Under the pieces are notes generated by a model that saw only the letters and a program-made list of their open reading frames with translations, did not search any database and was not told where the DNA came from. Positions 45,773-55,728 of a stretch of DNA of 64,000 bases are shown here, in pieces (within the stretch, counting starts at the first letter, position 1; each line of letters opens with the position of its first letter). The position numbers and the translations under genes were made by a program. This DNA comes from Snodgrassella alvi (GTDB taxonomy: Bacteria > Pseudomonadota > Gammaproteobacteria > Burkholderiales > Neisseriaceae), in assembly GCF_002777855.1 (NCBI RefSeq), contig NZ_MEIK01000015.1, forward strand, positions 1-64,000, written 5' to 3'.

Positions 45773-46144
45773 TTTTATTTAATAATCAATAACCTAAATA
45801 ATAAAATTGTTTACACTCAATTGGATCATTTAAAATGCTTTATTCTGAATTATGTTCTGTAGTTTGTGATCATCGATCGTTATCTATATAGATAAAGCTT
45901 TTTATTTTTCTACTTCAGTTTTTACAAACAAATAGTTTTACATCATCTAAACTGCTTGGAAAAAACCAATTTACTATTATATTAACCAGCATAATACGCA
46001 ACCTTATGCGCCAAACAGGTTTTTTGTTTCCGATAATTGAAACAAGCATGCAATCAGCCGCACAGTAGCACAGAGGCTTGTGTTAAAATTCCCTATTTCA
46101 TGCTTACTTTTTACTGCGCCCTTTAGGTGCCGGACTATTGATTT
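45773..46144. other. secA upstream region
   Basis: These 372 nt are AT-rich and hold no gene. A short palindrome (ATCTATATAGAT near 45884-45895) is the only symmetry noticed. There is no SecM-like reading frame. Confidence 0.4.
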
Positions 46145-48820
46145 ATGTTGAAGAACCTGGCAAAAAAAATTCTCGGAAGCCGCAACGACCGGCTTTTGAA
46201 ACAATATCGTAAAGAAGTATCCAAAATCAATGCCCTTGAACCAACCATTCAGGCACTTAGTGATACTGATCTACAGGCTAAAACAGCTGAATTCAAACAA
46301 CGTCTGGCCGATGGCGAAAAACTGGACCACCTGCTGGCAGAAGCCTTTGCCGTATGTCGTGAGGCTAGCCGACGCGTACTTGGCATGCGCCACTTTGATG
46401 TGCAGCTGATTGGCGGCATGGTGCTGCATCACGGCAAAATTGCCGAAATGCGCACCGGTGAAGGTAAAACACTGGTGGCCACCACAGCTGTGTATCTTAA
46501 TGCTCTGGCTGGCAAAGGCGTGCACGTCGTTACCGTTAACGATTATCTGGCCGCTCGTGACGCCGGCATCATGCGTCCGCTGTATGAATTCCTTGGCATG
46601 TCTGTTGGCATCATTATCAGCAACATGGACCATGAAGATAAAAAAGCCGCTTATCAGGCTGATATCACCTACGGTACCAACAACGAATACGGCTTTGATT
46701 ATCTCCGCGACAATATGGTCAGCGACTTGAGCGAAAAAGTACAGCGCGAACTCTCATACGCTGTAGTCGACGAAGTCGATTCCATCCTAATTGACGAAGC
46801 ACGTACTCCACTAATTATTTCCGGTCAGGCCGATGATAACGTCACTCTATATCAGGTAATGAACCAGATACCACCGCAACTAATCGCTCAGAAGACCGAA
46901 GAAGGCGAGGGCGATTACTGGGTAGACGAAAAAGGTAGACAGGTCATTCTCAGCGATCAGGGGCATGAGCACGCCGAACAGATTCTCACCAAAATGGGAT
47001 TGTTAAAAGAGGGCGATTCCCTTTACTCCACTACCAACATCATGCTGATGCACCATCTGATGGCTGCATTGCGTGCCTATACCTTATACCAGCGCGACCA
47101 GCATTACGTGGTGCAGGATGGCGAAGTAGTGATTGTAGACGAGTTTACCGGCCGTCTGATGGCCGGCCGGCGCTGGTCTGATGGTCTTCATCAGGCAGTA
47201 GAAGCCAAAGAAGGTGTGGAAATCAATAAAGAAAACCAGACACTGGCTTCCATTACTTTCCAGAATTTCTTCCGCCTGTACGACAAACTAGCCGGAATGA
47301 CCGGTACTGCCGATACCGAAGCATTCGAATTCCAGAATATTTATGGTCTTGAAACCGTTATCATCCCGCCAAATCGCCCGATGATCCGTAAAGACCTAAA
47401 CGACCAGATTTACCGTTCCATCGAAGAGAAGTTCGAAGCCGTGGTGGCTGATATCAAAGAGCGCCACGCCAAAGGCCAGCCCATACTGGTCGGTACTACC
47501 AGTATCGAAAACTCCGAGCTGGTATCCGCATTATTGGATAAAGAGCATTTGCAGCACAATGTGCTCAATGCCAAAGAGCATGCCCGCGAAGCCGACATCA
47601 TTGCACAGGCCGGCCGCCCAGGCATGATTACCGTTGCCACCAACATGGCAGGCCGCGGTACCGATATCGTACTTGGCGGCAACATCAAGCCGCAAATCGA
47701 TGCCATTCAGGACGATGAGAGTCTCAGTGAAGCTGCCAAAGCAGAAAAAATTGCCAAATTACAAGAACAATGGCAGCGCGATCATGATGCTGTAATAGCC
47801 GCAGGCGGGTTGCACATCATTGGTACTGAACGCCATGAAAGTCGCCGTATCGACAACCAATTGCGTGGCCGCGCCGGCCGTCAGGGTGATGCCGGTTCGA
47901 GCCGTTTTTATCTTTCATTTGAAGACCCGCTGCTACGCCTGTTTGCCCTTGACCGTGCCACGGCCATTCTCAATCGCCTCGCGCCTGAACGTGGCGTTGC
48001 CATAGAAGCCGGCATGCTGACCCGGCAGATTGAAGGTGCCCAGCGCAAAGTGGAAAACCGCAATTTCGACATGCGTAAGCAAGTACTGGAATACGACGAC
48101 GTCGCCAACGACCAGCGTAAAGTGATTTACCATCAGCGTGCCGAAATACTGGCTAGCAACGATATCGATGGTCTGATGCAGGAAATTCGTCACGATGCCA
48201 TCGTGGAAACAGTAGACAGCTTTATCCCGCCCGATAGCATGGAAGAGCAATGGGATATTGCTGGACTGGAGCACAAACTGGCCAGCGATTTCCACATCGA
48301 AATTTCCATCAACGATTGGCTAAAAGAAGACAATAGCCTCGACAATGAAAGCATCTGTGAGCGCTTACTAGACATGGTTGAAAAGGATTATGCTTATAAA
48401 GTCGAACAGGTTGGCCTTGAAACCATGCGAAGATTTGAACGCGATATCATGCTGCAAATCATCGACAACCGCTGGCGCGAGCATCTGGCCGATATGGATT
48501 ACCTGCGGCAAGGGATTCATCTGCGCGGATACGCCCAGAAAAACCCCAAACAAGAATACAAACGCGAAGCATTTGAAATGTTTCAGGCCATGTGGAGCAA
48601 CATACGCAATACCGTAGCCTCATTGCTGATTTCCGTGCGTTTCGAACAGGCGCCGGCAGAAGAAGAGACACCGCCGCAGCAGATGTTTACAGCCGGTGCT
48701 GACGACGATGAGGATTACAGCCCCACAGCCATGGAAGCACGCGGCATCATTGTGCGCCGCAACGACCCTTGTCCCTGTGGCAGTGGCCTGAAATATAAAT
48801 TGTGCCACGGCCGCCTGTAA
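46145..48820 (+). CDS. secA: protein translocase ATPase SecA
   Basis: This 891-residue SecA is the motor that drives preproteins through SecYEG. It has Walker [12 protein letters not shown] with Lys108, the DEAD-type [29 protein letters not shown], the conserved [23 protein letters not shown] stretch and a complete C-terminal zinc site [13 protein letters not shown] for SecB binding. All parts are present and length matches E. coli (901). Confidence 0.98.
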   Translation: MLKNLAKKILGSRNDRLLKQYRKEVSKINALEPTIQALSDTDLQAKTAEFKQRLADGEKLDHLLAEAFAVCREASRRVLGMRHFDVQLIGGMVLHHGKIAEMRTGEGKTLVATTAVYLNALAGKGVHVVTVNDYLAARDAGIMRPLYEFLGMSVGIIISNMDHEDKKAAYQADITYGTNNEYGFDYLRDNMVSDLSEKVQRELSYAVVDEVDSILIDEARTPLIISGQADDNVTLYQVMNQIPPQLIAQKTEEGEGDYWVDEKGRQVILSDQGHEHAEQILTKMGLLKEGDSLYSTTNIMLMHHLMAALRAYTLYQRDQHYVVQDGEVVIVDEFTGRLMAGRRWSDGLHQAVEAKEGVEINKENQTLASITFQNFFRLYDKLAGMTGTADTEAFEFQNIYGLETVIIPPNRPMIRKDLNDQIYRSIEEKFEAVVADIKERHAKGQPILVGTTSIENSELVSALLDKEHLQHNVLNAKEHAREADIIAQAGRPGMITVATNMAGRGTDIVLGGNIKPQIDAIQDDESLSEAAKAEKIAKLQEQWQRDHDAVIAAGGLHIIGTERHESRRIDNQLRGRAGRQGDAGSSRFYLSFEDPLLRLFALDRATAILNRLAPERGVAIEAGMLTRQIEGAQRKVENRNFDMRKQVLEYDDVANDQRKVIYHQRAEILASNDIDGLMQEIRHDAIVETVDSFIPPDSMEEQWDIAGLEHKLASDFHIEISINDWLKEDNSLDNESICERLLDMVEKDYAYKVEQVGLETMRRFERDIMLQIIDNRWREHLADMDYLRQGIHLRGYAQKNPKQEYKREAFEMFQAMWSNIRNTVASLLISVRFEQAPAEEETPPQQMFTAGADDDEDYSPTAMEARGIIVRRNDPCPCGSGLKYKLCHGRL

Positions 48821-49085
48821 TTTCGACTAAATTATTTCATCATTCACAACAGGCTGTCGGGAAACTGGCAGTCTGTTGCTGTATTGGCAGAAGCTTGTGC
48901 TAAATGTTTCATGCCACCTGAAATGATTAAAGTGATTACTCTAAAACCCATTGAATCGCGCATCAAATTGTCTTAAAATTCACACCTTACGCCAGCGCCG
49001 ACAGCAAAAATGCTTATTCAGACATCAGGCTGGCGTATTTTCGGTTTACGCTAAAAATACCGCTTTCCTTAATCATGGATTATTA

Positions 49086-49862
49086 ATGGCAGCCTACAAC
49101 ACTCAAAAAGTCCTGTCCGTACATCACTGGACAGATGCATACTTCACATTTACCTGCACCCGTGACGAATCTCTGCGTTTTCAGAATGGCCAGTTTGTCA
49201 TGATTGGCTTGCTGGTAGATGGTAAACCACTAATGCGTGCTTACAGTATTGCCAGTGCCAATTGGGAAGAAGAGCTGGCTTTTTTCAGTATTAAAGTACA
49301 GGATGGCCCATTAACCAGTCGCCTGCAACATCTAAAGCCGGGCGATGAAGTGCTCGTTAGCAAAAAGCCCACTGGTACATTGATTGCTGGTGATCTCAAT
49401 CCTGGTAAAAACCTGTATTTACTTTCTACCGGTACCGGTTTAGCACCGTTTCTCAGTGTCACCAAAGACCCTGATATCTACGAGCAGTTTGAAAAAATTA
49501 TCCTGATTCACGGCGTGCGCTACCAGAAAGATTTGGCCTATTACGATCACTTCACTACCGAACTGCCTAATCACGAATATCTGGGCGAGATGGTGCGCGA
49601 AAAACTGATTTATTATCCGGTGGTATCACGTGAAGACTACATTCATCATGGGCGCTTAACTGATTTAATGAAATCAGGTAAACTTTTCACTGATATCGGT
49701 TTACCGCCGATCAATCCCGCCGACGACCGAGCTATGATTTGTGGTAGTCCGGAAATGCTCAAAGATTGCTGTGACACCCTCAATAGCTTCGGGCTATCCA
49801 TTTCCCCGAAAATGGGGCAGCGCGGTGACTATGTAATCGAGCGCGCATTCGTAGAGCAGTAA
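49086..49862 (+). CDS. fpr: ferredoxin-NADP+ reductase
   Basis: This 258-residue reductase of the bacterial Fpr type has FAD-binding MRAYSIASANWEEEL, NADP-binding LSTGTGLAPFLSV, LIHGVRY, CGSPEMLKDCCDTL and the C-terminal YVIERAFVEQ. Length and ending match the standard betaproteobacterial Fpr. The start is taken at ATG 49086; a longer in-frame ORF upstream has no family similarity. It supplies or drains electrons from the ferredoxin/flavodoxin pool. It follows secA by 265 nt. Confidence 0.93.
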   Translation: MAAYNTQKVLSVHHWTDAYFTFTCTRDESLRFQNGQFVMIGLLVDGKPLMRAYSIASANWEEELAFFSIKVQDGPLTSRLQHLKPGDEVLVSKKPTGTLIAGDLNPGKNLYLLSTGTGLAPFLSVTKDPDIYEQFEKIILIHGVRYQKDLAYYDHFTTELPNHEYLGEMVREKLIYYPVVSREDYIHHGRLTDLMKSGKLFTDIGLPPINPADDRAMICGSPEMLKDCCDTLNSFGLSISPKMGQRGDYVIERAFVEQ

Positions 49863-49973
49863 AGCTACACCGGACGAATTCGGCAGCAGCCATTGTCAGT
49901 CAATGTGCTGCTGATTTTATTTAGTCTGGCAGCCGTACCGTGTTCCTCATTTAACTGCACCTTAACCGCGACT

Positions 49974-50891
49974 ATGCAAAATCTGCTTACTTTGTTCATC
50001 ATCTTGATTCCGCTGTTTGCCGGATTTTGTATTCCTGTGCCTGCGCGTGCCGTTAGCTGGCTGAATATCGGACTCTCATGGCTGGTGTATTTGATTTTAT
50101 TTTTGATTGGTCTGTCACTGGCACAAGTGCCTAATCTAGGTGACGAGCTGGCCGTTATCAGCTTTACCGTAGCAGTATTATTTCTCTGCCTTATAAGTAC
50201 CAATCTATTGCTGTTTATCTGGTTTGACCGCCGTTACCCGTGGCATCTGCAACAGCAGCAGACCGCCACCCCGTCTGGTGATATCAGCATTATGGGTAGC
50301 TTAAAACAGGTAGCCTGTCTGCTGCTCGGTTTGACCGCCGGCCACTTTTTTTCTTTTAGCTGGTTAGGCAATCCGCAGGCTGCTGTCAACAAGGCACTGA
50401 TTATTCTATTGCTGCTGGTGGGAATGCAGTTGCGTAGCTGCGGTATTACCTTGCGACAAGTATTTCTGAATCGCCGTGGTGTGATTTGTGCCATTTTATT
50501 CACACTGGCCAGTCTGCTTGGCGGTCTACTGTTTGCGTTGTTGATGCCAAACGTATCCATTAGCAAAGGGCTGGCACTGAGTAGTGGATATGGCTGGTAT
50601 TCGCTTTCCAGCATTATTATGAGTAAATCCTATGGAGCCGTGTGGGGCAGCATTGCCATGTTCAATGATCTGGCACGCGAATTCTTTGCCCTGCTGTTTA
50701 TTCCTCTTCTGATGCGACGCTATCCTACTGCTGCTGTCAGCATCGGCGGCGCTACCAGCCTTGATTTCACCCTGCCCGCGATACAGGCTTCCGGTGGAAT
50801 TAGCGCCGTACCATTGGCCATCAGCTTCGGCTTTATTGTTAACCTCACCGCACCGGTACTAATGGTGTTTTTTTCTTCGTTGAATTTTTAG
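49974..50891 (+). CDS. LysO-type lysine exporter (DUF340)
   Basis: This protein of about 305 residues has roughly eight hydrophobic helices. SSGYGWYSLSSIIMSKSYGAVWGSIAMFNDLAREFFALLF-type blocks are the signature of the LysO/YbjE (DUF340) family, known in E. coli as a lysine exporter. ATG 49974 brings the length to that of the family (299 in E. coli); a TTG at 49893 would add 27 residues and neither has a strong ribosome site. It may follow fpr in one transcript (about 110 nt gap). Confidence 0.8.
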   Translation: MQNLLTLFIILIPLFAGFCIPVPARAVSWLNIGLSWLVYLILFLIGLSLAQVPNLGDELAVISFTVAVLFLCLISTNLLLFIWFDRRYPWHLQQQQTATPSGDISIMGSLKQVACLLLGLTAGHFFSFSWLGNPQAAVNKALIILLLLVGMQLRSCGITLRQVFLNRRGVICAILFTLASLLGGLLFALLMPNVSISKGLALSSGYGWYSLSSIIMSKSYGAVWGSIAMFNDLAREFFALLFIPLLMRRYPTAAVSIGGATSLDFTLPAIQASGGISAVPLAISFGFIVNLTAPVLMVFFSSLNF

Positions 50892-52370
50892 CGTAAAAAT
50901 TTTGTTGTTTAGCTCTGCGATTGACCAAAATAGTCGCTGGCCAGAGTGAATCAGTTTCCACGAAAAAGGTGTTTTAGTTCAATGTATTATATGGATATTA
51001 TCTATTACAATGTCCTTGTCCAACATTATTTGGATTATTTTTAAAGTCCATAAATAATCGCGTAACCCAAAGTTTTTTGTCTAAAAATGACATCTATGGC
51101 TAGGTTAATGTTGCATTTAAATACAAAACAAATTACGCCTATATCAATACGACTAATGTGTTTTATATCCCGTTTTTTACCACTCTATCCGTACCAAGAA
51201 AAATTATCTTCTTCACATATCCAACATCAAGCTTTTATGAATTGAAGATGATATTAATTGTCGGAAGAAGCTAAATCATATTCACAAGTAAATAAATATC
51301 TTTATAGAAAATTTTGTCTAATTTAGGTTTAACTCTTTCTATTAAACTTCAAAACATTTTCTAATTTAAATAACATTTTATTATTAATACTTACCTTGAA
51401 CGTATATATATTAAATGTTTGTGTCAAAGTTAAAACTATTTATCAAGATTTTATATTTCTGATTATTCATAATAAAACCAGCAATAAGATATTTTAAACT
51501 GATAATATTAAATATATATTCTATATATATAATTTACAAAATTATATTTTATAGAATTATATTCAAACAAAACTAATTAAATCCTTTTTTAAAATCATTT
51601 ATTTTGACAAAACTTATTTTAAGTATTAATATTTTAATGTTGAATTTAATAAATATAATGTAAAAATTGAAATTACAAGCTGTGGGAGAACAGCAACCAG
51701 ACAGGAGGAACAATCTGCCGGATATCATCCGGCTAGCTATTCCGGCCGCAATAAAAATTGTTGCCTTAAATTTGGAAACAACATACAGGTATCAATCCTG
51801 ATTTATTGCAATATCATTTAAATTTCACCATTCTCTAGCGGCAGTCAACGGTGACAGAGGAAAGCAAAGCCACAGTGAATATTATTAAATATTAAATTAA
51901 TGATTTGAATTGGCATTTTATTTTAAATATATAGATTTATGCGCAATTTTTAACGGTATCTAAAAATATGTACGCAAATAGATTGCAACAAATGAAATAT
52001 CTTCATTAAAATTAAATGAAATTACTTATTCCTAACCATAATTTACAATTACAGCTTCCCGAATTAGACCTGCCGTTGCTCGTGTTTAAGGCGCTGCATA
52101 GTATCTGAATGATACTCAGCCTGATTTAATCAATAAAATTCGATGAACCTATACGGTAAGAAAAGAGTTGATTAATAAGTTACTGAGTTTTAAAGATTCG
52201 AAAAAATCATTCTGCCTATTTGTTTTAGTTCAAATAAACAAAGCTTTTTTATTGGCTAAAAATGCTGTTAAGAGTAAATTAAAGGCATAAAGTTTTAAAA
52301 AAAACTTTAATCTGTAAGAAATTAATCAAAACGATATATTCTCAAAACTAGACAAAGAAAGAGAACCATT
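50892..52370. other. 1.5 kb gene-poor AT-rich region
   Basis: No intact gene is visible on either strand. The sequence is very A/T-rich, except for a GC-richer patch at about 51675-51860 with two hairpins: GCTGT/ACAGC (51679-51683/51690-51694) and GCCGGAT/ATCCGGC (51717-51723/51727-51733). That patch could be a structured RNA or a remnant. Decayed coding traces occur further right, at 52016-52290. Confidence 0.5.
52016..52290 (+). pseudogene. possible decayed ORF upstream of the MFS gene
   Basis: An ATG at about 52016 opens a frame of 29 codons (KLLIPNHNLQLQLPELDLPL and so on) that stops. A second frame then reads TVRKELINKLLSFKDSKKSF and on to a TAA. Together they look like pieces of one broken gene. 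I recognise no family, and AT-rich DNA can mimic this. Confidence 0.25.
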
Positions 52371-53639
52371 ATGTTTATGTGGTATAAAAATGTATCAAGA
52401 AATGAGAGAAAAACTTTTTGGGCGTGTTTCAGTGGCTGGGCACTCGATGCACTCGAAAATCAGATGTTCGGATTGGTGATTCCCTCATTAATTGCCTATT
52501 TTGCCATTACCAAAGGGCAGGCCGGATTACTCAGCAGTGCGACATTAGTTACCTCAGCTTTGGGCGGTTGGTTTGCTGGAGCACTTTCCGACCGCTGCGG
52601 ACGCGTCCGGACACTGCAAATCATGATTGTGTGGTTTGCATTTTTTACATTTCTGGCTGCATTTGTAACCGATTACCATTGGTTGTTAGCACTCAAAGCC
52701 TTACAGGGGTTTGGTATTGGGGGAGAATGGGCTGCCGGTGCTGTACTGATGGCCGAAACTATTTCCAGTCAGTATCGAGGCAAGGTAATGGCTATTGTAC
52801 AAAGTGCATGGGCTGTGGGATGGGGATTATCCGTAATCTTGTTTTCTATTGTATTCAGTCTGGCACCAGAAAGCATGGCTTGGCGCATTATGTTTGCTGT
52901 GGGTCTATTGCCATCGTTACTTATATTTTATGTTCGCCGGCATGTAGAGGAACCGGTCAAGCAGACAGTCGAAACATCAAAAACCGAAGAAAGGCAACCA
53001 TTAGCTGATGCACTCTTCGGTATTTTTTCACCCAAGCTTATTCGCACCACAGTATTGGGTGGTTTACTAGGACTGGGTGCACATGGCGGCTATCATGCCA
53101 TTATGTCGTGGCTGCCAACCTTTCTTAAAGAAGAGCGCCATCTTTCGGTACTGAATTCAAGTGGCTATTTGGCCGTGATTATCGTTGCATTCTGGTGTGG
53201 CTGTATTGCTAGCTCGGTACTGCTCGACAAAATCGGCCGCCGCTTTAATGTAGCTTGCTTTGCCATCTGTTGTGTAATTACCGTCCGCATTTATCTTTTT
53301 GTACCATTGACTAATACCCAAATGCTGTTTCTCGGTTTTCCACTAGGCTTTTTTGCCGCTGGTATACCTTCAAGTCTTGGTGCATTGTTTAACGAACTCT
53401 ATCCGCAACAGTATCGCGGTGCCGGCGTGGGTTTTTGTTATAACTTTGGCCGCATACTTTCCTCAATCTTTCCGTTTCTGGTTGGTCACATGAGTGCATC
53501 TATGTCACTGGGTTCCGCAATCGGTATTGATGCCAGCTGGGCTTATTCAATTGTAGTTATCAGTGTATTGCTACTGCCGGAAACCAAAGGCCGTGATTTA
53601 AAGCAGATCAATCAGGATGGTCAGATTTCCGATAAGTAG
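52371..53639 (+). CDS. MFS transporter, aromatic-acid:H+ symporter-like
   Basis: This 422-residue, 12-helix transporter opens with FWACFSGWALDALENQMFGLVIPSLI, the acidic first-helix signature of the AAHS branch. It also has GGWFAGALSDRCGRVRTL in loop 2-3 and GFGIGGEWAAGAVLMAE in helix 4. The substrate is probably an organic or aromatic acid. The amidohydrolase gene starts 21 nt downstream, so the imported compound is likely its substrate or a precursor. The long AT-rich region upstream presumably holds its promoter. Confidence 0.87.
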   Translation: MFMWYKNVSRNERKTFWACFSGWALDALENQMFGLVIPSLIAYFAITKGQAGLLSSATLVTSALGGWFAGALSDRCGRVRTLQIMIVWFAFFTFLAAFVTDYHWLLALKALQGFGIGGEWAAGAVLMAETISSQYRGKVMAIVQSAWAVGWGLSVILFSIVFSLAPESMAWRIMFAVGLLPSLLIFYVRRHVEEPVKQTVETSKTEERQPLADALFGIFSPKLIRTTVLGGLLGLGAHGGYHAIMSWLPTFLKEERHLSVLNSSGYLAVIIVAFWCGCIASSVLLDKIGRRFNVACFAICCVITVRIYLFVPLTNTQMLFLGFPLGFFAAGIPSSLGALFNELYPQQYRGAGVGFCYNFGRILSSIFPFLVGHMSASMSLGSAIGIDASWAYSIVVISVLLLPETKGRDLKQINQDGQISDK

Positions 53640-53660
53640 TATATTAAATAAGGTAAAAAA

Positions 53661-54485
53661 ATGATTCAGCCAACAATCGGCAGAATAGACAGTCATGCAC
53701 ATGTATTTACACTAGATTTGCCGATGGTGGCTTGCCGGCGCTATACACCGGCTCAGAATGCGCCACTGTCTGCTTATCTGGCGCATCTGGATGCGCTTGG
53801 CTGCACCCATGGTGTATTAATCCAGCCAAGTTTTCTGGGTAGTGACAATAGCTTTATGCTGCAAGCGATAGCTCAGGCTGCCCCGAGGCTCAGAGGCGTA
53901 GCCTGTGTTACTCCAGATATCAGCTTACCCGAATTGGAAGCATTAGACAGAAGCGGCATCGTTGGCATTCGTCTTAATGTTATCGATGGCACCCAGCCGG
54001 ATCTGAATACTGCTGCATGGCAAGATCTGCTCGAAAAAATCAAATCTCTTAGCTGGCACGTAGAAGTGCATTGCCGCAGCAACAAACTCAGCTCCATTCT
54101 GGTGCCACTGCTTAGAAAGCAGATCAATGTAGTAATTGACCATTTCGGCCGGCCATCAGATTGTAATCATAGCCGTGATTACGGTTTTCAGCAGCTATTA
54201 GAATGGGGGCACAGTGGGCTGGTGTGGTGCAAAATCTCTGCGGTTTACCGCACCTGTGCTCATGCGGACGAAGGTCATAAATTTTTAGCCGATACTGTAC
54301 CTAAGCTTGTGGAAAACCTTGGCCATGAGCGCCTGATGTGGGGCAGTGACTGGCCGCATACTCAGTACGAACAGCAGATTAATCCTGAATATTTGACTAC
54401 ACAGCTGAATATATTGTTACAGGATGAAACACTGGCACAGGCCGTACTGTGGGACACTCCGGCTAAGTTTTTTAAATTTATTTAA
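53661..54485 (+). CDS. amidohydrolase-2 family metal hydrolase (PDC lactonase-like)
   Basis: This 274-residue TIM-barrel protein starts with the metal motif IDSHAHVF (H-x-H). It continues with EVHCRSNKL, VVIDHFGRP and the C-terminal metal/catalytic Asp in MWGSDWPHT, which is the pattern of the amidohydrolase-2 branch that includes 2-pyrone-4,6-dicarboxylate lactonase. It would open a lactone or decarboxylate an acid in the cytosol. With the transporter gene 21 nt upstream it makes a two-gene uptake-and-breakdown unit. The precise substrate is unknown. Confidence 0.83.
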   Translation: MIQPTIGRIDSHAHVFTLDLPMVACRRYTPAQNAPLSAYLAHLDALGCTHGVLIQPSFLGSDNSFMLQAIAQAAPRLRGVACVTPDISLPELEALDRSGIVGIRLNVIDGTQPDLNTAAWQDLLEKIKSLSWHVEVHCRSNKLSSILVPLLRKQINVVIDHFGRPSDCNHSRDYGFQQLLEWGHSGLVWCKISAVYRTCAHADEGHKFLADTVPKLVENLGHERLMWGSDWPHTQYEQQINPEYLTTQLNILLQDETLAQAVLWDTPAKFFKFI

Positions 54486-54904
54486 ACCAAATTCAGATTG
54501 ATACAACTTCTTTTATGTTAAATACATTTTTTGGCACAATGTTAGCAAAAATCTTTATTTTGTTATTAAGTAGCAACTCTTTATTATTTAGACCAATTTT
54601 GCAAACAAATAGCGGTGAGGAGCCCTCATTCGGAAAATGATTTAGAACATATTAGAAGACAGGTTTGCTATAAGTTTTGATGTATAAATTGAACAAATAT
54701 TAGACACTTTTGGTTGTTAAAACAAAGATAGTTATAAACAGTAGCAAAATTGTTTATATATTAATTTTGGCTGTTGGATTAAATTTATGCGATGGGTTAA
54801 ATCAGGGCAAATGCTCTGAAATTTTATAATTGCGAAGCATATATTGCAGGCTGTATAAAGAAAGTCTGGTTTAATCCACTCATCTACATTAGGAATATTC
54901 ACAT
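54486..54904. other. AT-rich intergenic region
   Basis: These 419 nt contain no gene or clear terminator. A minus-strand frame of 66 codons (54732-54932) has no ribosome site or recognisable content and overlaps the next start, so I leave it out. Confidence 0.4.
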
Positions 54905-55456
54905 ATGAAAAAATACATTTTAGCTTCTGCATTATTATTTGGGCTGTGTTCGGGCGTATTTGCTAAAGGATATAGCTATGATTCCTCTAACATCGAAGAC
55001 TTACCTGCACAATGTATAACCTTGGAAACGGTTTTATCAACCACCTATAATCAATATAATATGGCTTACAGAGGGCAAAGATCGCTGGCGGATGCTGATA
55101 GAGTAGTGGGTACAGAAATTGAAAAAGCCTTTTTAAAAGGCACACCTGATGAGTACCTGCTCAATAAAAATCTACAACAATTTACTATGATTAAAAGAAA
55201 CGGGCTAGAAAATGAGATTGCTCGAAACAGAATTTACAATCTCACCGGATTGATGACGAGACAGGAATTAATCAACATCGCTAAAAAAATGAAAAAGAAA
55301 GCAATGAATGGTGGTTTGACTGATAAAGATTATCGTATGTATGATGAATCGGTAATTAACGATTGCCTTGCCAGAGTGAAAAAACATCCGGAAGGTAATA
55401 GCGGTTCAGATTACTATAAAGTTATTGATTATTCAAAACGCAAAGCCGCCAAGTAA
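54905..55456 (+). CDS. small secreted protein of unknown function
   Basis: This 183-residue protein has a signal peptide (MKKYILASALLFGLCSGVFA). The mature part is helical and charged, with two Cys (AQCITLE and VINDCLARV) that could form a disulfide, and a Lys-rich tail. I do not know the family. It is a lone gene in AT-rich DNA near a KAP NTPase, and its compact periplasmic shape would also suit an immunity-type protein; there is no evidence beyond that. Confidence 0.65.
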   Translation: MKKYILASALLFGLCSGVFAKGYSYDSSNIEDLPAQCITLETVLSTTYNQYNMAYRGQRSLADADRVVGTEIEKAFLKGTPDEYLLNKNLQQFTMIKRNGLENEIARNRIYNLTGLMTRQELINIAKKMKKKAMNGGLTDKDYRMYDESVINDCLARVKKHPEGNSGSDYYKVIDYSKRKAAK

Positions 55457-55728
55457 TATATCCAGCCGCCAAATAGGCGGCTGATTATTTTATTAATAAA
55501 TGGAAAGCATCAATCCAATATTGGATACCGGTGCTGGCAGCGGGGTAGGTTGGTCGCTGCGGCAATGATGGAGTATTTACTCAAAGATACAAGTACAATC
55601 GGCTTTTAGGCTGAGTCTAAACAGATCCTTATTTTGTACATCTTTAGAGCCTTGCAGATATGCTTCATAATGTTTAACTTTGAATGTTTTAAATAAAGTC
55701 TTATCAAGAATGCTAATTCAATTTAGAG

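Noticed and set aside
51670-51870. Glycine or other known riboswitch upstream of the MFS gene
   Set aside because: The GGGAGA-type piece is present, but the rest of the conserved cores is not, and the gene is 500 nt further on.
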